NCBI GenBank assembly: GCA_016647705.1
Contig: CM028333.1
Coordinates: forward strand, 28,990,743-29,054,742
Length of the DNA: 64,000 bases
From: Eucommia ulmoides
Taxonomy: Eukaryota; Streptophyta; Magnoliopsida; Garryales; Eucommiaceae
Direction: 5' to 3'
Shown here: positions 1-11,190 of the stretch, in pieces
Layout: each line of letters starts with the position of its first letter
How positions within the stretch are numbered: the stretch's first letter is position 1
Made by a program: the position numbers and the translations under genes
Notes under the pieces: generated by a model
Database searches by the model: none
Told to the model about the DNA's origin: nothing
Seen by the model: only the letters and a program-made list of their open reading frames with translations

Positions 1-630
1 AGAAGCCACACCGGAGTTAAATATAATAGCAACTACAGATTCAACAAAAGTTTTATTTTTTCTTTCAGCCTTGCCATTCATTTCTGGAGAATAAGGTGTA
101 GTTTTTTCATGTATTATCCTATGAGAATTATAATACTCAATGAAACTATCAGAATCATATTTAGTTCCCCTATCACTACGCAACCTTTTAATTTTCTTAT
201 TGCATTGATTTTCAATTTCAGTCATATATAATTTGAACTTATCAAATGCTTCACTTTTATTTTTCATTAGATAAACAAAAGTATAATCAGAGAAATCATC
301 AATGAATATAATAAAATAGCGTTTTCCATTTCTAGTCAAAACATCATCAAATTCACAAATATCAGAATGTATCAAATCAAGTGGTTCAGATTCTCTAGTT
401 GTTGACTTTTGAGGGGTTTTGATAATCTTAGCTTGACTACAGTATTCACACTTTTCAAAATCATTCAAAGTCAATTTCGGAGTCAATTCTAAGTTGCTCA
501 TGTTTTTAATAATGCGTTTGTTAACATGGCAGAGTCTAACATGCCAAAAATTAATAGAACACAACAAGTAAGCAAAAGTTGAAATTTTATTAGTATCAAC
601 ATTCAATTTGAATAGATCTGGCCATGACAG
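1..630 (-). pseudogene. Ty1/copia pol fragment: pre-integrase zinc finger and integrase core
   Basis: Read on the minus strand, this stretch is open from a stop near 633 to the window edge. It gives the copia order of a His/Cys pre-integrase region (WHVRLCHVNK near 515-550, CEYCSQAK near 430-455) followed by the integrase catalytic core. Core landmarks are IDDFSDYT, LRSDRGTKYDS and YSPEMNGKAERKN, which hold the second Asp and the Glu of the DDE triad. In an intact element this enzyme inserts the cDNA into the host chromosome. Gag should lie at higher coordinates, but nothing gag-like is visible after 630, so the element is truncated on that side. Reverse transcriptase would lie beyond the window. 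This is a different copia from the one at 59870-64000. The domain call is firm; the lineage is not assigned. Confidence 0.85.
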
Positions 631-811
631 CTAGTAATTGGCCATCGTTGGCTAGATCTGTTTATGATTTGGCTGGAGACGGCCAGACTTGTTTAAAAAA
701 AAAATATTAAACAAACAAGAATCTCCTAGCCCTCTTTTTGATTTATTGTTTCTTTTCGAAATAATCAAAATATTAATCATGTTTTTAAAAAAAAATATAT
801 ATATATATCAT

Positions 812-884
812 AGGAATTCAATAATTCAAGCTACTTCATTGCTTCTTGACAAGGGTGTTCCAGAATCCAACATCATATTCCTTA
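812..884 (+). pseudogene. Exon scrap of a uracil phosphoribosyltransferase / uridine kinase-like gene
   Basis: After a splice-acceptor-like AT-rich tract ending in tag (811-813), the frame reads NSIIQATSLLLDKGVPESN followed by IIFLN. From memory this matches the conserved GNSAxQAxxLLxxKGVPESNIIFLN block of plant UPRT and bifunctional uridine kinase-like proteins, which salvage uracil to UMP. The match stops at about 884, where the family would continue LISAPQG. The inverted repeat beginning at 893 follows almost at once. Only this one exon piece is visible; the rest of the gene is absent. It is best read as a gene fragment broken or carried by a mobile element. Identification rests on about 24 residues and has not been tested by a database search. 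Confidence 0.6.
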
Positions 885-892
885 ATATATAT

Positions 893-2182
893 TTCTGAAA
901 ACTAATTTAGTCAGTAGACCGACTTGACAAATCAGTCGACCGTTGAAAATAGTAGGTTTAAATTGCATATCTTAATCTAACTTGTCAACCGAATGGGGCA
1001 TCCTATGCAACCAAATTGAATTTTTACTTGAATTCAATTGAAAAAAAAAATTACTTTATTAATAACAAAAAAATAATAAATAATAAAATGAAAAAAAAAA
1101 AATCCATGATATAAAGTAATAATTGAATTTCACTAAAAATATTTTGGAATGGAAATAAAAATATTTTGGAATAGTTCTATTTTTTTATTACCTTCCATTC
1201 CAAAACTTTTTTACTTCAAAATAAAATAAAATAAAAATGAATAATTACTTCAAAAATTGTTTATTTTTGAAGTAATAAATAATTTTTGAAGTAAAAGTAT
1301 TTTGAAGTAATAAATAAGTTTTGAAGTAATTATTCATTTTTTTTAAAAGTGGAGTCAAACGTTCAATCGAATAAGTCAAAAATTACTTCAAAAATTATTT
1401 ATTACTTCAAAATACTTTTACTTCAAAAATTATTTACTTTGAACTAATTATTCATTTTTTATTTATTTATTATTTTTGAAGTAATTTGATTGTTGTAATT
1501 TAAAATGGGGTCAAACGGTCGATTGAAAATAAATAATTTTTGAAGTAAAAGTATTTTGAAGTAATAAATAATTTTTGAAGTAATTATTCATTTTTTTATT
1601 TTTTTATTTTTGAAGTAATTTGATTGTTGTAATTTGACCTATTTGCTATTTTAATCAGTCGAACGTTTGACTTATTCGATCGACTGTTTGACCTCATTTT
1701 TAAAACAAATGAATAATTACTTCAAAAATTATTTATTACTTTAAAATACTTTTACTTCAAAAATTATTTATTATTTCAAAAATAAATAATTTTTGAAGTA
1801 ATTATTCATTTTTTTAATTTTTTATTTTGAAGTAAAATATTTTTGGAATGGAAGGTAATAAAAAAATAGAACTATTCCAAAATATTTTTACTTCCATTCC
1901 AAAATATTTTTACTTAAAAAATCAAGTGAAATTCAATTATTACTTTACATCATGGATTTATTTTTATTTTTTATTTTATTTTATTGTTTATTAATTTTTT
2001 TTATTAATAAAGTAATTTTTATTTTTTTTTATTTTTAATTGAATTCAAATAAAAATTCAATTTGGTCACATATGATGCCCTATTCTGTTTACGAGTTAGA
2101 TCAAGATATGCAATTTAAACCACTATTTTCAACGGTTGACTGATTTGTCAAGTCGGTCTACCGACTGAATTAGTTTTCAGAA
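893..2182. repeat. Large inverted repeat (foldback-type element), arms about 490 bp
   Basis: The left arm runs from 893 (TTCTGAAAACTAATTTAGTC) to about 1378. It is matched in reverse complement by the right arm from about 1670 to 2182 (ending TTAGTTTTCAGAA). Shared blocks include the GGGCATC-CAAATTGAA stretch near 993-1022 and 2069-2083, and the TTTTGGAATGGAA stretch near 1141-1205 and 1840-1905. The A+T-rich 290 bp centre has its own inverted copies of an AATAATTTTTGAAGTAA motif. The arms contain GTCGACCGTT-type motifs resembling those in the copia LTR at 16218-18297. No clean target duplication was found. A transcript across it could form a long hairpin. Confidence 0.8.
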
Positions 2183-3122
2183 CTTTTTACCTCACGACTT
2201 TAACCAATTAAACGTTTTACTTATTCAGTCGACCGTTTGATCTCACTTTTAAATTTAAATTACAACAATTAAATAAATTAAAATTAACAAACAATTTTTT
2301 TTTTATAAAAAAAAAAAAAAAAAAAAAGAGTAAAAAAAAAATATTTAAAATAAAATATTGGTCAAACTAGTGTAAAAAATACTTGGATTATTTTGGTGTG
2401 ATCTTCTGCTCTCTCTAGTCTCTCTCTCTCTGCTCTCTCTCTTTCCTCTCTTTGTTATTTGGAAAAAGAGACAGACAAAATTTTTTATTTTATTTTTATT
2501 TTTTATTGTATACCCGGGGATCACATCCCCGGGTATAAAGTTTAAAAAAAAAAAAAATTATCGTATACCCGGTGTTTTGAACAGTGAGTATACAACGAAC
2601 TTTTTTTTTTAACCCAGGGTTCGGAATCCCAGGTTCCAGTACCAAGGGATCAAATCCCCGGATAGCACTACTTACGTAAATAAGTTTAAAACGATACTAT
2701 TTCAGTATTTTTGTTTTTAAAATACATTAAAAATGTAAACAACTCAGAATTTCTCCCTCTTTATGACTTTGCATTATTGAATGTTTTCATTTTCATTTTC
2801 CTCAATAATTTGTCGTGTTGTGTTGTGTTGAATTATCCTGTATTCTTTGTATCGATTGTATATTGGGGCATTCAGTGACAAGTCTCTTATTTTACTCATA
2901 ATTTTAAAAAAATCTCAGAAGTAGAAATAACTTGTGTTTTAAACATGCGACTGCACACGCGCAGATACATGTAACGACTTTGTGCGTAAATATTTATTAT
3001 ATGTAACAAATATTATTGTATTTGTAACATGTAATTAATTTGTGTGTAAAAATTTATTAGATGTAATAAAAATTAAATAAAATATATAAAATTAATTACA
3101 TATATAATTAAATGTACACAAA
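2183..3122. other. Non-coding spacer with CT-rich tract and GC hairpins
   Basis: No gene is seen. The stretch has A/T runs, a CT-rich tract (2408-2450), a perfect CCCGGG hairpin (annotated separately) and further related GTATACCCGG and AATCCCCGG pieces up to about 2660. Together these suggest a decayed mobile element that I cannot name. The segment from 2195 to 2250 repeats the GTCGACCGTTTGA motif of the neighbouring inverted repeat. Confidence 0.5.
2509..2537. repeat. Perfect 13-bp-stem hairpin with CCCGGG
   Basis: TATACCCGGGGAT, a CAC loop, then the exact reverse complement. It sits in otherwise A/T-rich DNA, and partial copies of the arm follow at about 2563 and 2650. It is too isolated to call a terminator; it may be part of a decayed element's terminal structure. 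Confidence 0.7.
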
Positions 3123-4569
3123 TCTATATAATAAATCAGCAGGGAGATAGAAAGTATCGTTTGGACAAATTTTTAGACATTTTTGTACCATCGGATGTAA
3201 GATAACTAGACAAGTATGAGTTTCAATCGCCGTTATATGTTCTCACTCTCAGCAACTCCCTGAAGCTCTTGCTCGCCCTCATTCTCATTTTCCTTCCCTC
3301 TTCCTCGCTCCGCCATCCCCTCGCCACCGCCACCTCCGCTCCACGCCGTCGCATCGCCATAGCTGACATCGTCGCCTCTCCGTTCTCGCGTTCAATCTCT
3401 CGCTGCTCCGCCATCTCTATCGTCGCCTCTCCATCCTCGCATCACAGAAATTAGGGTGGAGCCGCACACTTACGTTCTCTCTACACAGTCGCCAATCATC
3501 GCTCCCATTCTCCGCCGTCTTCATCTCCTTTCTGCCTCCGCTGCGATCAATGATCCCCGATCTCTCCCTTACCCTCATCGATCTCGCGTCTCTCTCCATT
3601 CCACCACTGAATCACCACCACTGCAGGAATAACAAGTGAGGTATGTACTCAGATCTGATTTCCTTCCCCTTGATTTTGTGGTGGCGATTCCGTGGTGGAA
3701 TAAGAGAATCAATTTTGCTCGGAGCCCTAGATCCCGATGTGTCCGGCCATTTTTTTGGAATCGAGATTCTAAACTCACGTTGTTTCGATTTATATTTTTT
3801 TATGGTCCGACATGGAATAATGGAATACACCAAGACCGGCGTTCATGTTGCTAAGTCTTGCCTTGCCGCCATGTTAGGTTTAGCCTGCTCCTCAACTGAC
3901 TGCTCTCAGCATGTGCCCAAACTGGTGATGAATCATTCTTAAGTTTTTCACTGTCAAACATTTTTATCCCTTCAGAAGAATCACGAAGATAATTAGATAC
4001 TCCCATTTTTTTTTCGGGGGGGGGGGGGGGGGGGAGATTTTTGTTCTTCAATTTTTCGTATTTGTCTGACATGCCCAATTTTCTGAAAACGTCTCCAAGC
4101 CGAGAACCTGAAGTCAGTTTTTTTCTCGATTAGTTGTTCCCATATTTCTGTTCACGAATGTCTATACTATTCTGTTCCATTACTGTTCTGTTCTCTTTTT
4201 GTTCCCAGATTACTAATTTTTTATATCTGATTTCTAATGGGAACAAAACAATATATCCATGATTTCTAACAGTATACTGATTCTTTGGTTTTCTACTGTT
4301 TTTGTTCAATTTTAAGCAAAAATGATGACTGGTGATAAGTCAATATTCTGATTCTCGACCTTCATTTTCACAACTTGGAGGTTCAACTATGTGAAATAGA
4401 GTGGGATTTAATTTAATAGGTGGAGATGTTTTACAAGATTTTGCTAAGTCTTGCGTTTTTTTTTTTTTTTTTGTGATTTTCGAATTTGGGTTTTAGATAT
4501 GAACAATTAGGGTTTTTTTTCTTCGATTTTCTCTCAGATCTGCGATTTGTGAAACTTTTTCTCTCCTAG

Positions 4570-4802
4570 ATGCTGGTAGAGATAAATGGCCTGAATGACT
4601 ACACAGGTCAGTTAGTTCTATTATCTTTAAAATAGTTAACTTTTACTATTTAATGATTTTCCCTTTTTTGGGTTAATGCGGGATTTAGTCATAATTCGAG
4701 CTAGCAACAGGCTGGATTTCATTGACCCTGCACTTTTAAGGCATGGTCGATTGGATAAACTGCTTTACAATGGAGTTGTTCTGATACATCATATCGGGAG
4801 AG
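4570..4802 (+). pseudogene. PEX6: Captured exons of peroxin-6 (PEX6) AAA ATPase
   Basis: Two exon-like pieces flank a short intron. The first (4570-4606) reads MLVEINGLND before a GTCAGT donor. The second (about 4682-4802) reads DLVIIRASNRLDFIDPALLR followed by HGRLDKLLYNGV, and ends in gagag|gta. Plant PEX6 has the block MLAEIDGLSD, then DLFIIGASNRPDLIDPALLR, then PGRFDKLLYVGV, which is the second AAA domain with the arginine-finger region. PEX6 works with PEX1 to extract the PEX5 receptor from the peroxisome membrane. The copy is broken: a small deletion at the first exon's end, a lost AG acceptor (GCGG), a one-base deletion after NGV (after which SDTSYRER reads in the shifted frame), and G-to-R and P-to-H changes. 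It lies inside the Helitron in the same orientation, so it was probably captured from genomic DNA. Confidence 0.75.
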
Positions 4803-6029
4803 GTAGTTTTCTTCTTCACTTGACTTCCAATCAACATATATCTATTCTTTGTTTGTTGGATTCATTGGGTGTGATTTGGAGCTACATAAAGCAATTTGTG
4901 TTTTTTTTTTTTTTTTATAAATAGATAATTTCATAAAACAATTTGTTTTTTCTTGAGGAAAATAATTTGTTTTTTCGTGAGGAGAACTCTGATGATGTGT
5001 TGGTGGGGGTGATAGTAAATATTTATTGTGGTGGTGTTGATGAACATTTGTTGTGGTCGTAGCGGTGATGTTAGTTTTTTTTTTATAATTCTTACTTCTT
5101 AAACTATTGTTTTCTTCCTTCATAATTATTATTTATTTATTACGTTATATTTCATGTATTCTTCATTTTTTGAAATTTGAAGCAACTATGTAATAACTAT
5201 TGAAAATGACATTTTTTTATTTTTTTTATTTTCCATTATTGCAGAAATTTGAATTTGGGTATATATCTCCATCCAAAAGACCCGATTGGTTGATACAGTG
5301 GTAACCATAAGGTTAGTATCGTCGTTATCAATATATATTTATGTAAGGTTGTACTCATAATGAAGTTGTTAGCTGTGCAAGATGAGATGAAAAGTAGGAT
5401 CATAGGAGATTTATCAAAGTTTTATTTCCCTTAGTCTGAAAAATCTCTTATAAAAGGTCTCGACCTTTTCTTTGTGAAGGTCGTTTGTCAGTTTTATTTT
5501 GTAAGCTCTAGATTTATGAGAAAATTCAAATTTTGGGTGTTAAAAATTTAGAGCACATAATTATTTTTTATTAGATTTTGTCTTTTTCATAACAGAGGTA
5601 GTCTTTTGCAACGTATTTTCTTTCTCACGAATCACGGGAGCATCTGGCACTTCAAGAAGCAAATCTCAATTTTGCTTAAGGGTTCAAGCGACGTAAAAGT
5701 GATTTGACGATTATGTGGATTTGAGAATTATATCGAAGAATGTGTGGTCATAAAAGGAAAGCACAAGTAATTTATTTAGATCTTGCTTCTCCTGCTGTAC
5801 TCTCTTTATATTTCTCAAGTTGTATAAGTTTTTTTTTTTTTTGTATTCTTTTATACTCGCTTAATTAGTGTGTTCTTCCTTATTTTAAATAAAAATTAGT
5901 TGTTTCATTTTAAAAATTTATTTTCCATTCTAAAGTTTGACAAATGCTTAGTTGTTGTATTTTCTATTCTAAAATCTGTTCTTTTTCATATTTTTATTTA
6001 TCATTTTCTAATTTATTTTAGATTTATTT

Positions 6030-6090
<61 letters not shown>

Positions 6091-6390
6091 TGGAGAATAT
6101 CATTGTTTTGATGAAAACAAATGACTACTCAAATTTTTTTTCTCTTGAAGTTTTGGGAAAAATAATATTGAGGTTTCTATTAAGTTACAATGTGGTGTGA
6201 CGTTTTTTTTATTTTCATTGTTTTGTGTATTTAGATTTGTTTTCAATTATTTATGTATGTTTGAGAATTTTTTAATTTTGTTGTGAAGTTCATATATAAT
6301 TTGTAGTAACGTTAAATGTATACTTCTAAATGAATCATTGATGTTTGCAGTTAAATGTATATTTTCTAAATGAATCATTGATTTTTGCAC

Positions 6391-6420
6391 CCGTGCCTTC
6401 AGGCACGGATTATGGACTAG
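6391..6420 (+). other. Helitron 3' terminal hairpin and CTAG end
   Basis: A 7-bp stem (CCGTGCC/GGCACGG) with a TTCA loop, eight bases, then CTAG|T. This is the standard 3' terminus recognised by Helitron transposases and fixes the element's right boundary. Confidence 0.8.
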
Positions 6421-6540
6421 TTTATTAATAAATCAGGATGGTATTTGCTAAATAAGGACATTTTAAGGGTTATGATTGATTTTCACTTAATGGATGACTA
6501 AGATTAACGCAGTGTTGGTTGTGGGTGAGTTGGTATATTC

Positions 6541-8040
6541 TGTCACACCCTACCCAGGACACCCGTTCCTGTGGGGCCGACGTGATGTCGACACAACCTC
6601 ACCTGAAAGACAATCACTATAGACGACAACTTACATGCAAATATATACATATAAACAAAAGCCATCTAAATATATATACATCCTCTATTCGGGGACACTC
6701 TTGTCCCTACAAAAAATTTCTTTATAACAACCAAAATACAAAACTCAAAAACCCCCTATTTGATTTGCCTCAAGTAATACCGTCAAGATACTCCCTTTCT
6801 ATTGCACTTCCGGATCCGACCTATTGCCAGTAGGGGACAAACACCTATCTACAATACTTGCGAGTGTACTGTCTTCTTAATAAAATAATTTATAAAATCA
6901 CATACCACGAGAAAAACTCATTTTCCTATCATCACCGAATCAAGCTCACATATATATATATATATATGTACCAAACAATGTCATAAAGCCACCAACACGA
7001 CAAATGCACCAATATATACATATACATCCATTTAGTTGTAAAACTTTTATATTTAAATATAAATCCGTCCGGTTCACCCAATATAACAAAACACCACACA
7101 TTCACCGACTAGCCATACTAATCGTTTTAACCTCACGATCGGGAGTTGCAACGGTACTATAACTATCCGGAGGATATGCCTTCCTAGCGGACCTAACTGC
7201 ATAGATAATCACCAACCGGACGTCGCCGGAGGACATAATATCAATCACCACCTGCCGGACCTGTCACAATCCGTCCCGGACACCCGTCTTCCCGAGGTTG
7301 GCGTGACTACAACATGACATCATCAAAAACCCAAATAAACTAATGAATGACAATATACACACACTTAATGATACAAACATTTATTATGGAGGACACACCC
7401 GTCCCCAAAATTTTCTAACTAAAAGTATTTATCCATGAATTTTTTATAGGTTCGCCTTTGACAGTTTCTCTCAATCGCCCATATGACTCCATCACATAGC
7501 TCTATCTAGTGCTAGTAGGGGACCGACTCCTAACTGTTTCACTTGCGAGTGTATTGCCTTCTTAGTAAAAATATTTTTTAAAATAATAATTCATTCTACA
7601 AACATTTAAATGAATCAAGCGCAAGTATATAAACATCTAAATAGCGAGTAAAAATCTCCATCATATAAGCTGTGAAAATAAAGTAATAAGTATAAATTTC
7701 ATCTAAACCCATCTAGTATAAAATAATACCAATCCCCATGATAAATAATAAATCACCAAATATAAGTAAAATCCTACATCTCGAAACACCACTCCACCAC
7801 AACGCACACTGGCTAGCCATAGTGATCGTTTTAACCTCACAATCGGGAGTTGCAACGGTACTGTAACCATCCGTAAGATATGCGTTCTTAGCGGACCTAA
7901 CTGCGCAGATCACCACCTACCGGACGTCTCCGGAGGCCATAATAAATCACCACCTGCCAGACCACCCTTCGGACAGAACATAATATGAATCACCATCTGC
8001 CGGACCACCCTCCGGACAGACCATAATATAAATCATCACC
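6541..8040. repeat. Diverged tandem duplication, unit about 710 bp, inside the LTR
   Basis: Unit A starts TGTCACACCCTACCCAGGAC (6541) and unit B starts TGTCACAATCCGTCCCGGAC (7262). Both later contain GGGAGTTGCAACGGTACT (7141 and 7848) and then CCTAGCGGACCTAACTGC-like and GCCGGAGG-like motifs. The copies differ at many positions, so the duplication is old. It repeats the LTR end itself, as if one LTR terminus had been copied beside another. Confidence 0.8.
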
Positions 8041-8287
8041 TCATCAATACCGTTAAAATCACCAACGTCCACTTCTTTTTCTCAAAACCAACTTTTAAAT
8101 CTGAAAATCATATTTTTAACGAAAATCCATTTCCGCCAACTCACCCAAAATCCAAAGAAAAATATTTTAAATCCTTCTTTTAGAAACCAACACAATTCCC
8201 TAAAAAAATCGTTTTACTAACTCACTCCAAAAACTTGCTTGATCCATATAATTTTGAAATCATCTAATTTAAATACAATCATTTTCC

Positions 8288-8289
<2 letters not shown>

Positions 8290-8333
<44 letters not shown>

Positions 8334-9251
8334 GGCAAGAAGATAGTACACTCACTTGAATATCCGTTTTCATAGACTTGACCGCCTATTCCCTACCGAT
8401 ACTCCGGTGCCTGCGAACCTTTCCCGGATTTTTCATCTGCCGCGAGATGGATTTTTGGATTCTACCGGGGGGGGGGGGGGGTTTGCGTAATTTCTATTTT
8501 TCCCTTTTTTCTTTCCTTTTTCTTTCTTTCCTCTTTCTCTGTTTCGGTTTCTACTTTACGGTCTCTGTTTCAGTTTGGAACTCCCACCGCACCACCTCAA
8601 CACCGGCCAACACTCTTTTCTTTTGCCGATCTTTACCGCTGACCCGAACACACACACAACACATACTGATCATGGCACACACGCAACACCCATTTCTTTC
8701 TCTCTCTATTTCTCACTTACCGCCGGCCAAAATAACCGATGGCGACACACATACACACACTCCAGAGCGCACACTCACACATACACACATGCACACAGCA
8801 CACCCACCACCAGCGATGATCACATACACACACACACCACCAACTAAAACCCACACCACCGGCGAGTTTTCTCTCTCTAACCTACTGCCGGCGACATCCC
8901 ACCGGAATGGACGACCGCGCCGTCGATTGGACGGACAATACACACACATCATATACATAATGAAACATACACAGATAATCACGCTCAGAGACCTACATAC
9001 ACACAATCATATACATGATCATCGTCCCCACCGGTGACGGAATGATCCCACCCACACATATACCCACACTAAAACAAACAGAGGAATCACACACACAAAC
9101 TTACTGACGGCGGAGACAATCACCCAAATACCTATGTCGAAGATGAGATACGCCCACGGATCCTCTCTCTCTCTCCTCCGGTTCTCCTCTCTCTCTATTT
9201 CGTCTTCTCTGATTCTGTTTCTGTTTCGTTTTCTCTCTCTCTGATTTGTTG

Positions 9252-9313
<62 letters not shown>

Positions 9314-9390
9314 GATAAATGGGGCCCGACCAAGTGGCCCTCATCTCCACTACCTCTCTTTTTTTTTTTTTTCTCTCTCTCTCTATATAT

Positions 9391-9458
<68 letters not shown>

Positions 9459-9462
9459 GCAC
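8290..9462. repeat. Microsatellite cluster
   Basis: In order: (TA)n at 8291-8328, a G run at 8467-8482, interrupted (CA)n at 8645-8965, (CT)n at 9165-9270, (TA)n then (GT)n at 9267-9312, and (TA)n at 9385-9456. Long open frames across this stretch (for example 8378-9037) arise from the repeats and are not genes. Confidence 0.9.
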
Positions 9463-9650
9463 TTAAACCCTGTTTATTTAGTTAAGTTTATAAATTAAAA
9501 CAAGTTTTATTGTAATGTTTTTGAAAATTTACAATTTGCTCCCCTAAACTTTTAAATCACATCTTTGATTTCAAAATCCTCTCTGCTATTTTCGAAATAT
9601 TATAAAAATGCAACTAAAAATATTTGTGTCTAAGAAATCAAGGTCTTACA

Positions 9651-11152
9651 ACTCTTCCCTCCTAAAAGAAATTTCGTCCCGAAATTTTCGTCAGGCTACT
9701 AATATGTCAAAGTCGCATCACAAAGTTATACTCGTCTCATGTGATTATAGAACAACTGTTTCCAATGTATGGTCTCATAATCACAATCGCCCAAAATTTA
9801 TAACCAACAGCTTTTTCGTCAAATCATAACCATCCAATGCAACATTTCCATTTGCAGTGGTCGATATTATAACCAACATCCAACAAATAAGGTGTACTTG
9901 GTCAGTTACACTTAACACGGACAACCCACTGTCAAAGAATCTCATGTTTCTAACTGTTTCCGCTGTGCTACTCTGATAAAATCAAAATCAATAACAACAC
10001 TATATGCTGAAAATATTTTAGTACATTGAGTCTATTTCATTCCGTCGTAACCGGCACTTATCCATTTCATCCGACATTTTCCAGTCGCCCGTGGCAACAA
10101 TATTTTTCATTCAACATTTAACTTAACAATAATCATCACCAGTCTCATAGGCACAGATAGCTCAACTATCATTGACCTCGATACCTACCTTAACTCTTTA
10201 ATACTCATATCGATATCTTTCATAATACCTAAATATCACCAACCCACATAACTACAACTCAAATATATCAAACAGATAATCTATAAGAATTCATTTCATA
10301 TCTCCACATTTTACCAAGTCCCTGACATGGTCACATGCTTCAAGTTTGTTTCCACCTGCTTAACATGCTTCAAACATATATCCACGTATATATACGACTC
10401 AGAGGACATAGGTACGCTCCAGTCACAAAGAAATCGATACATTCTAATAATTACTAGCTACTAACTGTAAAATATTATATCATGAATACATATCATCTCA
10501 AGGATATTTCAAATTCTCCTTGTCCTATGACATCTCAATAACTTCTAATTTCCAATAAAAATGTAGTCACATCGGGCTATTTCTAAATCTCGCAAAAGTT
10601 TCGTTTTCCTATCTCAGTTCAGTCTATCAGACCGGAATCCTGTATCCTTTTCATATAGTGCTTTATGTGATGCCACCACAATTGACGACAAGATAGTTAT
10701 TAGCATAAACAGATTTTATTAACATTGCACAATCATCCCCCTTACCAGAAACTTCCACGACGCAACCCCTCAACATATCTTCCAACACCTGAATCGTATT
10801 TCCTGATAAACCGTTAATCCATGACATCAACTTCCACTTGGGCAACTAAAGGAGTATGGAATATTCAACCCGTATGTTCAAATAACTATAAGCTTCTGAC
10901 ACTACAGTTTCCCCCATGGACTGTTCATACACTGACGGCTTATTTCACTTTGATAACAATTATTATCCAGATCACCATATGGCGACAACACCCATGATTT
11001 CAGAATTCCAGTTCCAAGATTTCGAATAACCGATTAATAAAATTCCTAGAATTACTAATCCTTATTCCTTTTGATTTTAAAAGAATATTTTATCTCAACT
11101 TAATTTTAATATTTGCATTAAATTGGTGCATCACGCAATCGAACAATCCTAT

Positions 11153-11190
<38 letters not shown>

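Larger units (their letters stand above)
3123..6420 (+). mobile_element. Non-autonomous Helitron with captured gene exons
   Basis: The 5' end reads A|TCTATATAATAAATCAGC, the TC-start form common in plant Helitrons. The 3' end has a hairpin (6391-6408: CCGTGCC, TTCA, GGCACGG), eight bases, then CTAG at 6417-6420 followed by T. This fits insertion between A and T with no target duplication. The 3298 bp interior has no Rep or helicase coding, so it would depend on an autonomous partner. It carries PEX6-like exons with introns (4570-4802), a GC-rich 5'UTR-like segment (3245-3650) and an exon-like piece at about 5247-5310 that I do not recognise. It also has a 19-G run (4016-4034), a poly-T run of more than 50 bases (6030-6086) and a 40 bp tandem duplication at about 6310-6385. 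Confidence 0.75.
6541..9650 (-). mobile_element. Long LTR of a Tekay/Del-like Ty3/gypsy element
   Basis: On the minus strand the LTR runs from TGTAAGACC (9650) to GGGTGTGACA (6541), matching the TGTAACACCC-type termini of Tekay/Del chromoviruses. Immediately upstream (9651-9700) lies the characteristic end of such an element: a TTTCGGGACGAAATTTCTTT stretch and a purine tract AGGAGGGAAGAG, the polypurine tract that primes plus-strand DNA. This is therefore a 3' LTR attached to internal DNA, not a solo LTR. At 3.1 kb it is long, partly because its terminal 0.7 kb is duplicated in tandem (6541-8040) and it holds many microsatellites (8290-9460). No coding region is present inside it. Confidence 0.65.

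Noticed and set aside
893-2182. Possible autonomous DNA transposon
   Set aside because: No transposase coding and no clean target duplication; reported only as an inverted repeat.
3223-3942. Overlapping open frames on both strands in a GC-rich stretch
   Set aside because: Looks like captured UTR/intron DNA inside the Helitron; no conserved domain and frames overlap on both strands.
8378-9037. 219-codon open frame rich in Thr-His-Thr
   Set aside because: It is translated CA/CT microsatellite; composition is extreme and no domain is present. Shadows on the other strand (8713-9006, 9019-9462) are the same artefact.
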